Part shown: piece after piece, positions 33,692-45,554 of the stretch
Position numbering within the stretch: position 1 is the stretch's first letter
How the letters are laid out: each line of letters begins with the position of its first letter
The notes under the pieces: model-generated
The model's database searches: none
Told to the model about the DNA's origin: nothing
The model's input: the letters and a program-made list of their open reading frames with translations, nothing else
Program-made: the position numbers and the translations under genes
From: Neoscytalidium dimidiatum
Lineage: Eukaryota > Ascomycota > Dothideomycetes > Botryosphaeriales > Botryosphaeriaceae
Length of the DNA stretch: 64,000 bases
Assembly: GCA_037367355.1 (NCBI GenBank)
Contig: CM074699.1
Location: forward strand, 2,294,001 to 2,358,000
Direction: 5' to 3'

Positions 33692-34080
33692 GGTAGTGAG
33701 GGTTTGGGGTTACGCTGATGATTTGACAAAGGTCAGTCAATTGATTGGGGATTTTCGAGGTCGAGTACGGGGGGATGTGGTACAATGGTTTGCGCAGGGG
33801 TGAATTATGGTTGTCAGCTATTCTTCATGATGTCGCAGCAGCCGTCACAGGTGGGTGCAAGGGCGCGCAACCGAGTATGGTCCAATGGCACGCTGCGGGT
33901 TTCTGGACAAAAGTGATGATGCTATGACTTCGAGGCGGGCATGCTAGCACCAAAGAGGCAGGAGGTGCTTATCGATAGGGCCACGATTTACTTCCGTCCC
34001 TAGCCCGACGCGAATTATTCTCGACCGGACGGTCAATCACTGCTTGCCCGACTGCCTCTCTATACACCCACCCTGCCACC
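33692..34080. promoter_or_regulatory. Bidirectional promoter, coq10 / trm140
   Basis: The 389-bp interval has a CCAAT box on the coq10 strand (ATTGG at 33744-33748, about 55 bp before its ATG) and another CCAAT at 33882-33886 on the plus strand. CCAAT boxes are bound by the HAP complex, a known regulator of respiratory genes; use here is inference. Confidence 0.45.
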
Positions 34081-35430
34081 ATGTCTGACGAATCTTCTCC
34101 GTCTCCTCCTCCCGCCGTAGATGCTTTCACGCAGAACGGCCGCTCCAGCAAGAAGACGCCGAAGAGCCGGCTTTCCAAGGGCATGGAGCACATCCGCTAC
34201 GCCGTGACCGTCGATCCTCCGATCAAGCTGCAATCCCCGCCGGCAACGACGACGACATACGGCGTGCCGAACGAAGTCATAGAACCCGTGCGCAAGCCTG
34301 CGTCCTCGCGCTCGCACGACCCCTCCAACAACCAGAAGCGCAGCGACCCGTTCCAGTTTGGGTCGCGGTATCTAGAGGAAGGCGACGACATCTTCGAGTT
34401 CAACGCGTGGGACCACGTCGAGGTCGATGAGGCCTACCGCGAGTTTGCCGAGGTCCAGTACGCGAACCAGCGCGAGAATCCTGTCTCGGAGTTCGACCGT
34501 CGCCGCTTCAACGGCGATCCAGCCAAGTGGTGGAACCTCTTCTACAAGAACAACCAGAGCAACTTCTTCAAGAACCGGAAATGGCTGTTCCAGGAGTTCC
34601 CTGTGCTGGAGGCCCTGACCAGGAAGGACAGTCCACCCACGCTGATACTGGAGACGGGCGCGGGCGCTGGCAACACGGCGTTTCCGATCCTGAAGCTCAA
34701 TGAGAACCCTAATTTCAAGATCCACGCGTGTGATTTCTCAAAGATGGCCGTCGACGTCATAAGGAAGAACGAGGCTTACGATAACGGCGCAAGGATTCAG
34801 GCGGACGTGTGGGACGTTGCTGGTGAGGGTGAGCAAAGCTTGCCTCCCGGGATAGAGGAAGGCACCGTCGACGTCGTGTTGATGGTCTTCATTTTCTCTG
34901 CCCTGGCGCCCTCCCAGTGGGCGCAGGCCGTCCGGAATATCTACCGCGTGCTCAAGCCTGGCGGTTATGTATTATTCCGCGACTATGGCCGTGGAGACCT
35001 GGCTCAGGTGCGGTTTAAGAAGGGGAGATACCTGGGCGAGAATTTTTACGTTCGTGGTGATGGTACGAGGGTGTACTTCTTTGAAAAGGAGGAGCTTGAG
35101 AGCATATGGGGCGGCGGCCTGAACAATACATCCGCACAATCGCGGTCAGCGGAAGATGGAGGTGTTGCAGAGCAAGTAGACAAGCTTCAACTCAATGAAG
35201 GGTCAAAAGTCGGCCCAGAAGAGGAATCTTCTGAAGAGGTGCCAGCCTTCGACATCGAATCCATCGGTGTTGATCGCCGCATGCTCGTCAATCGCCAGCG
35301 TAGGCTCAAGATGTATCGCTGCTGGATGCAGGCAGTGTATCGCAAACCTGGCGGAAGTGGCCCGGCTATCATCAGAAGGATTGGCAAGCCAGATCCTAAG
35401 GAAAAGGACGAAACGGAAGCCGAGTCCTGA
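34081..35430 (+). CDS. trm140: Trm140, tRNA (cytosine-32, N3) methyltransferase
   Basis: A single exon of 449 residues. The enzyme makes 3-methylcytidine at position 32 of tRNA anticodon loops (Thr, Ser types). The family start FEFNAWDHVEVD is followed by AKWWNLFYKNNQSNFFKNRK, then the SAM-binding motif LETGAGAG (190-197), CDFSKMAVDVI and KPGGYVLFRDYGRGDLAQ. The GRYLGENFYVRGDGTRVYFF block is also typical. The first ~85 residues are Ser/Pro/Lys-rich and lack the actin-binding Lifeact-like segment of budding yeast Abp140; no programmed frameshift is needed because the reading frame is continuous. An acidic insertion (about 355-395) splits the last part of the fold. Confidence 0.93.
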   Translation: MSDESSPSPPPAVDAFTQNGRSSKKTPKSRLSKGMEHIRYAVTVDPPIKLQSPPATTTTYGVPNEVIEPVRKPASSRSHDPSNNQKRSDPFQFGSRYLEEGDDIFEFNAWDHVEVDEAYREFAEVQYANQRENPVSEFDRRRFNGDPAKWWNLFYKNNQSNFFKNRKWLFQEFPVLEALTRKDSPPTLILETGAGAGNTAFPILKLNENPNFKIHACDFSKMAVDVIRKNEAYDNGARIQADVWDVAGEGEQSLPPGIEEGTVDVVLMVFIFSALAPSQWAQAVRNIYRVLKPGGYVLFRDYGRGDLAQVRFKKGRYLGENFYVRGDGTRVYFFEKEELESIWGGGLNNTSAQSRSAEDGGVAEQVDKLQLNEGSKVGPEEESSEEVPAFDIESIGVDRRMLVNRQRRLKMYRCWMQAVYRKPGGSGPAIIRRIGKPDPKEKDETEAES

Positions 35431-36019
35431 GAGATAGTCTTTAGAAATTTTAGAGGAGACAGAGGAAAAAACCTCGTGAGAGAAAGGAAAGAAGAACGAG
35501 CATCTAAGGCGTTGATGCTTGATATATACCCGATTTACGAACATATTTTGCATCTGAAAAATAGAAGGGGTTGTTAGCACTAGACAAATTTTGCTAGAAT
35601 TTCACACCTATCTTGCTATGTGCTGAAAGAAACCGGGCATTACGCTATTTCTCCCTCTCTTCTGATTGTGGACCCATAGTACTCCTTTTCCAAGTTTTTC
35701 CCTCTATCTCTTTCCCGTTCCTATGACCATTCTCCACATTAATACATGAGATTCGTAAACTGCCATCAGTAATAAGCTGCTACAAATCATGCAAGTAAGT
35801 GTGAGAACTGAGTGATATGGCTCCGACTGGTGGATTATGAAAAGTTACTGCTTTTATCGTATGTACTAAACACTTCTGTGCGATAAAACCCTTCCAGTCA
35901 ATGAGCTAGAAAGAAACTCCAAACCTCGTGCATTCATAATGCACAACTATACCCAACTGGCGTTGTCTTCCTTGTATGCGAGCGAAAAGCTGCAAGAGAT
36001 GCATTCAACACAGCTTCAC
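35431..36019. other. Intergenic between convergent trm140 and ABC transporter
   Basis: These 589 AT-richer bases are consistent with two 3' UTRs. No gene is visible. Confidence 0.6.
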
Positions 36020-39000
36020 TCACTCCTTCAGAACCCCAGTCTCTACCGCCGCCTCGACGATATCTTCCCGCCTGATACCACTTCTCTCGCACATACCCCT
36101 AAAGATGCCGCATTCTCTCTCCCATAGCGCCAGTGGCGTGTCCAATTCGGCGATTTGACCAGCATCCATCACGCAGATGCGGTCGTACCCGACGATAGTC
36201 TTCAGACGATGCGCGATGCAAAGGAGGGTTTTGCCGCGGAATCCTTCAACGATTGTGCGTTGAATCTTAGCATCCGTCTCCATGTCAACGGACGAGGTCG
36301 CCTCGTCGCAGACGATGATCTGGGCGCCGCGCACGAGAGCGCGAGCGAGCGCCATAAGCTGGCGCTGACCGAGAGAGAAGTTCAAGCCCTCCTCCTCGAC
36401 CGTGCTGTCGAGGTGAATGCGCTGCGTCTTGTCCTCCATCTGCGCCTCGGCGCCGACGAGATCAGCTTGGCGGAGGGCAGCCCACAGCTCTAGGTCGGTG
36501 TGCTCGTTGAAGGGGTCGAGATTGGAGCGGACGGTGCCGCGGAAGAGGGTTGGGTCCTGCGGAATGATGGCCAGGCGCGAACGCAGGTCCTTGAGGCCGA
36601 TGGAGCTGATGTTGACGCCGTCGATGGTGATGGAGCCGCCGCTGAGCTCCACCAACCGAAAAAGCGTGCTCATGATCGAGGATTTGCCGGCGCCGGTGCG
36701 CCCGACGACACCGATGCGCTCACCTGGTCGCACATGCATGTTAAGACCTCGGAGGACGAGGGGAAGCCCGTCGCGGTAGCGCATCTGAACGTTGTCGAAG
36801 ACGATCTCGCCACGTTCGGGCCATGTGGGAGCCACAGGGCCGAGTTGCAGAGGCGGCTCCTGTTCTAGCTGCGTCCCATAGTGGTAGATGCGCTCGGTCG
36901 CGTTCATATTGTTCTCGACTTCAGCCAGTTGACGCACTGTGAACTGGATCATCTGGACGATCGACAAGATGTACGACAAGACGAGGCCAGCAATGCTGGG
37001 ACTCACGTCGAAACGCTGGGTCACGACCAATATGCCAGTTACGAAGACGAGTGTATTTCCGATAGCGTCCAAACGAGTGCTGAGCCAACGCTGGTTAGAG
37101 AAGGTCAAATAGTATGCTGAATCCATGTTGTCCACAGCTTCCCTGATGGACTTGGAGAATCTTGTTTGAAGACCATAGGCTCTCACCGTGGCTACCCCCG
37201 AGACTGCTTCAGTAAAGCGCGAGAAGACCGTACTGCGTAATACTGATTCGAGACGCTTGATCTCACGGGCGGAAGCACGGTAGTAGCTAGCAGAGAAGAG
37301 GAAGAGCAGGAACAGGGGACCTAAAGCGATGGCAAAGTAATGGAAATATGCGATGATGAGAGCGAAGACGGATGTAATCATAGCCATCGTAAGAAGGAAC
37401 ATCCTCATGGAATCCGTGAGCGAGTTATCCATGGTGTCGATATCTTTAGAGAAGCGATTCGTGATCCGGCCAAGGGGTGTTGTGTCGAAAAACGACATGG
37501 GCGCTCTGAGGACTCGAGTTATTGCCTGGTGTAACATGACCTTGGATGCCTTGGTGCCGAAAACTGAGAGAGCAACCGAGAATAGGAACAGTAGGAATGA
37601 CTGCATGAAACCAAGAGCAGCATAGACACCAATCTGAAAGGGAAGTTAGGGTATGTTGCACTAGTTCGAATGATGGAAAAACTTACGTATGTTCCTTCAG
37701 AGTAGCCAAATTTGTTAGAAGTCCACCAAGAGAGCCACAGACTAGTGGTGATATTGGCACCCTGTGATAGTATCAAGAGGCCAAGTATCAGAGGTGCAAT
37801 CAGAATAGACCCAGACGCCTTGATGTATGCCGAGTAAACACTCCAAGACACGCTTTTGACCGCTCTCTCTTCAGCTTGCATAAGCCCATGTGCAGGCTTC
37901 TTCGGCCCTTTCTTCTTGACTTCTTTTTTCTCCTCTTCAATTTCATCCTCGTCATCAGGCTCTTCCTTCTTTCTCTCCTCCTCCTCTACCGCAGTCGAAG
38001 CCATCAGTTTGATGAAGTCTTCGTTATTTGCCATGAGGTTCTCGAACGTGTCAATCGCGGAAATTCGGCCCTCATGCATGAGCATAACGCGATCACACCG
38101 ATGGAGAACATGCAACTGGTGGGTGGCCAGAATGCGGCACTTATTTTGAAGCAGACCACAAATCGCATTGTCCATGATATGGCGGCCAACGTGTGCGTCA
38201 ACAGCCGAGAGGGGATCGTCCATAAGAACAATGTCCGCATTGAAATAGATGGCACGCGCAATGTTAAGGCGTTGCTTCTGGCCACCAGACACTGTGATAC
38301 CACGCTCGCCAATCTCGGTCTGGTCGCCGTTGGGTAGCATGTCGAAATCGGCCCTGAGCGCACATGCATCCACGACATTGTCGTACCATTCCTGGTCGAA
38401 CTCTTTCCCAAATATGATATTCTCTCTGACGGTGGCGTTCTGGATCCAGGCATACTGCGGGCAGAAGGCGCGAGTTGAACCAAGCACAAGATCTCCAGAA
38501 GTGCGGCGCATATCCCCAGCCAACGCACCAAGTAACGAACTCTTTCCGGATCCGACTGTTCCAATAACGGCGATAAGCTCGTTGCGAGCAACAGTAAAAT
38601 TCAGGCCTTGAAGTTTGAAAGGCTCCTTTTCCACAGGCGTGCTAGATCCGCTTAGATCTGTGGACTCATTGACCTCACCGCTCTTACGGCCTTCCTTCGC
38701 CGCCTTTTTCTCTGCTGCTTTGGCCTCTTTCTTCTCCTGCTTGATCTGCTTCGGGCTTTTGGGGCCTTTACCAGGGACTTTGTCCGGGTCCTGGGTGGGT
38801 GAACGCTCCCACGTGAAGTCTGCGTCTTTAACAACAACAGCCTCCTTTATGTCGTTGTTCCATTCAATCTTCTCGTCAGCCTCCTCCGCCAGAAGGAATT
38901 CCTGGATTCGCTTTACTGAAGAATAAGCATCAATGACTTGGCCGAGAACCAGCGGGAGCAAGTTGAGCGGCAGACGAAGAGCATTGAAAAGTGCAAGGGA

Positions 39001-40588
39001 CGAGAAAACCGGCGCGGGATCGAGATTATGGTGTGACAAAGAGTAGGTGATAAACGACAGCATGGATGCAAAAACGGGCATTGACATTCCGACTGCGTTG
39101 ACACCATTGCGAATAGCCAGGACCTTCTGGATCATTCGAATTTCCTTGTTTCTGATGGTGTCGATGCGCTCCAAAAACGAGGTCTCCCAACCGAAATACT
39201 TGACAAAGCGCACGGACGAAAGGATCTCCTGGGTCAAACTAACTCTCTGATCCGTAACTTTGTTGATATGGACCCTTCGCTTGAATAAGCTTTTGATTGC
39301 CTTCCCAAGCAGCGGAAACGTAATGACAAGGAGTCCGAATCCCGCGAGCGCGCTGTACGTCAAGTTATAGAGTAAAAGTGCTAGAGTGATGAGGATGGAG
39401 ATTGGAGAGGTCCAAGTCATGTGGAAAAATGCAGACGCTTGATCAATACGGTAGGTATCCACGGACATAAGGTTAATGATCCTGCCGTTTCCCCATCCTT
39501 GGCCATCTCCGGCAACGCCCTTAGTCGGATTCGGGGTTTCTTTGGCAGCCTTCTTCTGGCGGAGCATCTTTCTGTACCATTTCCGCTCCGCCTCGGTTCC
39601 AGGCTTGATGTGCGGGGGAGGAGCAGCATCAAAGGCCCGTCCGCCAGCTTTAGCTCTACCTGAAAGGCGGAGGGCCTTATCGAAAATGACGGATATCAGG
39701 GCAGCCCTGGATTCGCCGCCTACCATCATTCCCCGGTAAAGAAAGTGGTTGGTGCATAAGCTTTGAACGATTTGCAAACCCGTGATTCCGAACACGAGGC
39801 CAAGACCACGGCCGATTGAGGGTTCTGGCCGCCCGGCTCGCTGGGCGAAGTAGGCTTCAGTTGCGAAACTGATTAGATATCGAAGGGTAAATGGAGAGAT
39901 GACCTGGACAATGCTGGAGATCAATTGGCAGATGCCGCCGAGCCAAAATTCGAACTTGAAAGTCTCATACAGGGCGCCGACCAGCGGGCGCGGGTCGCCT
40001 CGAGCTCTTCTGCGATCGAATGACTCGACAAGCTTCGCGGACAGAACGTCAGCACTACGATTAGGATTCACCAGCCAGATATCGTTCAGTTCAAGCGTCC
40101 TCTGGTAGCCAACCTACAGTTCGCCTTCATCAGCTCAGGTGCCAGCAGCGCGCGGGTGGCGGGTCGCATTGCGGAGGGGTATTGTGACGTACCGACATAA
40201 GCGGGGCCATCCATTGGAAGGTGAGCAGACTGAAGAAGCCGGCGCCATATTCTCGCGAGACCTCACGCTGCTCGGGCACAGGTGGTTTGTTGCTCTTCTT
40301 CAGCGGATTCACCCTGTCAATCCAGCTGTCGTGAGGGCCTTGAGTCGAGTGGCTCTTCGTCTCCAAGCCGTCGTCACTGCTGGAGGCGTCGGAGCTGTAG
40401 CTGGCCCTCTTCACGGCACCGAACTGACTGTGCTTCTCAGGATCATGCGGTCTGTCACTAGCAAGCTCAGCGCGGTTGCCAACAGCCTGCAATGGTTCGG
40501 TGGCAACAGGGCCGGAGTTAAGAATGTTAGTGGCCGCAGACGGCGAGTGGTCGGGCGGGCTGTCCTTGTCGTCACTGGCGGCGGCCAT
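36020..40588 (-). CDS. yor1: Yor1-type ABC-C (MRP family) multidrug transporter
   Basis: Exons 40588-40193, 40113-37687 and 37633-36020 encode 1478 residues. The order is cytoplasmic N-tail, TMD1, NBD1, Lys/Glu-rich linker, TMD2, NBD2, the short ABC-C layout of yeast Yor1, a plasma-membrane exporter of organic anions and drugs. NBD1 has Walker A GTVGSGKSSLLGAL (about 646-659), signature VSGGQKQRLN and Walker B MDDPLSAVD, with Asp where the catalytic Glu would be, the usual degenerate ABC-C site. NBD2 has Walker A GRTGAGKSSIMSTL (about 1250), signature FSLGQRQLMALARAL and an intact VCDEATSSVD. The first intron (79 bp) joins MAPLMS to VGYQRTLELNDIW; the second (53 bp) joins SEGTY to IGVYAALG. 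The substrate cannot be inferred. Confidence 0.95.
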
Positions 40589-42245
40589 TCTCTTCAGGCG
40601 AAGGCAGAGAGTTGGTGGGGACACGAAGAGAAAAAGGAGGAGGGATCAAAGCCATGGCGGGCAGTCCAGCGGACGGAGTTATGTGGAGAGGCGCGAAGGA
40701 CTCGAGCGCAGCAGGCGCGCATGGAGCGACGCCTAACGCCGGCCGGGTATTTTGTTCGCTCCATCCATGACGGGGTGTGAAAGAATGGCCGCACGCCTAG
40801 AGCGGCCACCGCCATTGGTCGGAGCGGCACCGAACGGTCATGCAGGCGGGAGATCGATGGGCGGTTGGGGCGCGGGCAGGACGTAGCATGCGAGTCCTGA
40901 CCTCAAGACCTGCTCCATCGGCCTTTAGCATCGCCGACACTACGGAAGCACTGCTTATCAATACAGGAAAAGACCCTACCGCTTTGATGCCCCCCGGCTC
41001 CTCCACACGCCCACCTTTCCGCAAGACTAATACAGAACCGCGTCGGCAAGGCCCCTCGTGCCCGCGAGACGAAAGCCGCCCACCTCACTGCTTACCGGTC
41101 TCCGCTCGGGGCATTGGAACCCCCGGCCTGCAGTTCCGCGGTGTGCGGAATACGCCCTCGAAGGAGTGGTTCGGCGCAGATAAAGCAGTGTTCGCTCGCG
41201 CCGCTTGCGTCGACTTGGATTTGAGCGCCCTCGCATTGGCGGGAGAGCTTGGTGGCTTGCGTCAAAGCGGGAGGGCCCCACCCTTGCTCTGCGGCTGATA
41301 ACGCGAATACTGAGGCAAATACGGCCTGGAAACGAGCAGGGCCACGTATTCTCGTTCTTGTCGCCCTCGGCCAGGCGTTGCAGCAGGTGGTGCTCGCTGC
41401 ATCCGGGCTCGGCCTGACTCGAGTGGCCGTCGGGACGGAGGTCCGTCCTGCATTGCACCATACCGCTTCTCGCCTGGTTTTGGCACCGCTCCGGTGTCAA
41501 GCATTCCCAGTATTACAGTAGTCGGCTCCATGTCCCCGCCTGTACCACTGACCGGTTCCTGCAGCCTGCTGAAGCCTGGTACGTGGTGGCCGCCGGGTCC
41601 GGAACGTGCTCGACCAACTACGGTTGCAACCTCGGCAAACACCTATTCTGCGAGGAAATGAAACGCTGTGCGGTATTCTGCTTGGCCGTGTCGTATGTTT
41701 GACTTTCGAGCCTTTAGCGAATGCTCGACTCTCCGCACCTATCCGCAACGCCGCTATTCTAGACCATATACATGGCTTGTCCCGCGAGCCTAACATAGCC
41801 GCACGCGTGCCAAGCCAAACCGGTTTCCTGGCTCTCGTATCTACATAGCTCCAACGGAATAGTAGGATGTTTATCTCTGTCCAAGCCAACAATATCCGAT
41901 ACCTCCGCTGTGCCCCGGTCGGAGCCAGATTGATGAGACCTTGTACCCGCCAGACGGGAAACTATCAGCCACCAGTATCCACGCAGACTAGCTAAGCCTG
42001 CATTCTCGAATGAACAAGGTCTTTTAGGCAACAATCGAGCGTGACTCTCCCAATAAGGTTCGGGCAGGCGGTAAGCCAAAGTCTACTATGCCGTTCATTG
42101 TGCTATCTTTTCTGTCGTGGTGATCCAACCGTCTAATATGCGGCTTCCACCAACTGCGCCTATGTATGGTATATGCAGGGTATCAGAAACATGAAATCAT
42201 CTAGAGCAAGTGAAGGAACGTCCTATCCTTTCCAGCCCTTTCTCT
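40589..42245. other. 1.66-kb gene-free region upstream of the ABC transporter
   Basis: This is the ABC transporter promoter plus the 3' region of ornithine aminotransferase. Overlapping open frames on both strands (for example 41027-41500, 41262-41642 and 41497-41892 minus; 40840-41298 plus) have no recognisable domain, lack common splice signals joining them, and mostly begin at non-ATG codons. No RNA gene is recognised. Confidence 0.5.
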
Positions 42246-43794
42246 CTAGTTGTCTACGCCAATGTGAACATTCTTCTCTCTAGGAGGAATCACGTGTTCC
42301 TCCTTCTCACCCTTCAGCTGCGGCAGCTCCTCGATCGCCTCGCCGATGATGTTGAGTGCCTGCTGAATCTGCTCCTCGGTAATCACTAGCGGCGGAGCTA
42401 GGCGGATAATGTTCTGGTGAGTCGGCTTGGCCTGTTTCTTGTCAGCGGAAGGTTCGTGGGCGGGTTTCGCCGCGGACTACTGACCAGCAGACCCTTCTCT
42501 TTGAATAGCATGCACAGGTCCCATGCGCTGTGACCGTTGGTCTTAGACTCGTCAATGACGATCGCATTGAGCAGACCCTTGCCGCGGACAATGCTAATGA
42601 TTGGGCTGTTCAGCTTCCTCAAGCCCTCGCGGAAGATATTACCCAATTGCTCCGCACGCTCAACCATGTTTTCCTCCTGGATCACCTCTAGAGCCCTGAT
42701 CGCCACAGCTGAACCAAGAGGATTGCCACCATAAGTCGAGCCGTGCGTGCCAGGCTCGATAGTGAGCATGACCTCCTTGGAGCCCAGAACACAAGAAACA
42801 GGGTACATGCCACCCGAAATGGCCTTGCCAAGTAGGACGAGGTCAGGCTTGATGCCGCTCCACTCATGGCACAACATGCGACCGGTACGCGCGATACCCG
42901 TCTGGATCTCGTCACAGATCAAGAGCACATTGTGCTTTTCACACAGAGCCTTGACCTCGCGCAGGTAGCTGTCATCAGGAACGACGATACCAGCCTCGCC
43001 TTGAATGGGCTCGACCAGGAAGGCAGCAGTGTTCTTACCGTGGGCCTCGAAAACCTTCCGCACATCATCGACGTTGTTGTAACGGATAGGAGCCTTGGTG
43101 ACGGGGTCCCAGCTGCCAATTCCAGGCAGGTAGGGACCGTAATTCTCACGAGACTCGGGATCAGTGGACATAGTGATGGCGGCGAACTGTAACATCCGAT
43201 GAGCCTAGCTGAGTTGTTGACCGAGATGCTGACAAACTTACAGTGCGGCCGTGGAAATTCTCCTGCACGCTGAAAACCAGCGCCTCGTTCTCTGGGATGC
43301 CCTTGACCTTGTATCCCCACTTGCGCGCAACCTTAACGGCCGTCTCAACCGCCTCTGCGCCGGTGTTCATGGGCAGGACCATGTCGAAACCGAGCGTCTT
43401 GGTGACGTACTCAGCGAAGCGCGGGAACACATCATTATAGAATGCGCGACTGCTCAGGGTCAGACGCGAGGCTTGCTCGGTGAGGGCTTTAACAAGCTCC
43501 GGGTGGCAATGGCCTTGGTTCACGGCGCTGTATGCGGACAGAAAGTCAAGATAGTGCCTGCATGGCGTCAGCAAGTGTGAGTTGGGGATCGGACAGCAGA
43601 TGCACTCACTTGCCCTCCGGATCCCACACCGAGACACCTGACGCCTTGGAGAAAACGACCGGCAGCGGGTGGTAGTTGTGGGCAGCGTGCTCATGCTCAG
43701 CATGGATGGCCGCCGACGAGGAGGCGGCGTGGACATTGAAGGGCTTCGCAGAGCCGTTGGCGGCATGGCCGTTGACGACTGCCGAGGGGGCCAT
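42246..43794 (-). CDS. car2: Ornithine aminotransferase
   Basis: Four exons, 43794-43610, 43557-43242, 43186-42485 and 42431-42246, encode 462 residues. The PLP enzyme converts ornithine and 2-oxoglutarate to glutamate semialdehyde and glutamate in arginine catabolism. Each splice join restores family sequence: [34 protein letters not shown] and [20 protein letters not shown]. The PLP lysine is Lys288 in LLGKAISGG; the cofactor aspartate is in [18 protein letters not shown] binds the PLP phosphate. The N-terminus ([14 protein letters not shown]) is not presequence-like, which fits a cytosolic enzyme as in yeast Car2. The introns are 52, 55 and 53 bp. Confidence 0.96.
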
Positions 43795-45554
43795 GGCTGT
43801 TGCGAGGAGGGGTGGTGGGGTGTGAAACTACTTAAAAAAAAGCGCGGGGCCACGGAGTTGTGATATGGTACGCGATGCGGGCAAGCGCTGATATGCGATA
43901 GTGGAACGTGGAAAGTCGGGAGGCGCGCGGGAGGAGCCCCTTTATATGCGCGACCGCCAGTGTCAGTGGGAAAAGCCAGAAATCAGCTAGTGCCGTGCCT
44001 ATCCGCAGGCGTCGTCTATAACTGCGCATAGGGGAAACATACGGTGTTGAGCTTGCTCCAGCTCTCGACCGAAGGCTCACGCTCGCGTCGTCCTGCGCTT
44101 AGCGGCTAGAATTACGTGCACGTTTGAGCGTGACCGCCCAGGGGCCGTGGGAGCGCTGACTGCACGCGCCGCCATTGGCTGCCCGCAACACCGCCCTCGG
44201 CCTTCTCCCCTCGGCATCCCCCCTTCCAGCCGTAGCGCGGAGACCCTTGCTCGGATCGCCTGGGAGCCTCCAGCGGCTGAAAGCATCCACGCCTCCCACA
44301 ATCCTGGGGCTCGCTACTGTGTTTGCTGTGCTGTGCCGCCTGCGCTCCTGCTGCGATTGGCTGGCAACTGCAGCTGCCTGTCTGTGGACTGCGTTGGACA
44401 GCGGGCAGCGGGCAGCGGACAGCAGCATGGAACCAACCCTCCGACCTCGGGCGGCGTTTGAGGCGGCCCGCGACCGGCAGAACGCCTCGCATGTACTGTA
44501 CCTACTGAAACACGACGCATGCACGGCGGCACCGTGCCGTCATCTACGCTCACGCCGTTGAGCCAAGCGCAAAGGCCGCCAACGGTCAGAGTATAGATCA
44601 CAGTACCATCCCTTTGAACAAGTCGTCGGCGACCATGCGGAGACGGCAGCCAGAGAAGAGCTATCTTATCCAGATGCCGTTGGATACTCGTATGTGCCGC
44701 TCTCATGTGTAAGACGCTTTGGCGCCTTCGTGGCAGTCCGATGACCGCCTCGTCACTCCGTGGAGCTACTGTACACCGACTCAACCGCCCTCATGGAAGT
44801 GATCACCGGCTACTATCGTCAGATATCCTCCATTAATATTCCCGACCTGTTTGCTACGATGTCATCCACAGTTGCTTCGTGGACCGATAATGCGTGTAGC
44901 GTCTAGCCACAGAGGAATAGTCATTCGGCTTTGAGCTTCGAACGAAGTCAAGCCACTGGATAACGGTTCGTCTTCTCTATTCAACGCTGTCGTTGTTGGC
45001 ACGCCAATTCCAGCATTAGGCGCCCACAAGAAGCAGCAGGATAGGAGCGGTATCGCATCGGTACAAATCGATACATAAACTGCTGGTAGTCGCTAGCAGG
45101 CATCTTGTTGAGCCTTTCCAGTTGGCCGGCGACTTCATGGTGGGATTCTAAAAATATGGCAGAAGGAAGCACTCTGCCCCAGGTTCGGGAGGTACCAGCT
45201 GCAGATCCTCCAAGCGCTGCGTGTTGGTTTCAGCTGCTGTCGCCAATCACGCAACTCCACCAGCTTCTGCCTGGAGAGGAGGTGGGACAAGGTGGATGCG
45301 ATCAGGTGCCATCGCGATTGCCAGCACGTATAAGAGGTATCTGTGATACACCTGCAGCCGCCGCTTGCTGTGGTTTCCCAGTGCGGAGTGTTTGGTTCCA
45401 GAAACAGAAGGTGGGGGAATCCCCGCTAAGAACTCGTCTATTATCTATGAGCTCGTCTGCTCTCCGGCCTCCACGCCTCCATCTTGTACGTTCGTGGCCC
45501 GTTTCTCCGCTTGCGATTCTAGTTTGTGGCAGGTCTTCTCGGACAACACCTGAC
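43795..45554. other. 1.76-kb divergent intergenic region
   Basis: It lies between ornithine aminotransferase (-) and the AAA ATPase (+). A short imperfect (GGGCAGC)n repeat sits at about 44,397-44,425. The frame of the ATPase is open upstream to about 45,105, with in-frame ATGs at 45,156 and 45,447, but that extension is low-complexity and not conserved-looking. No other gene is supported. Confidence 0.5.
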
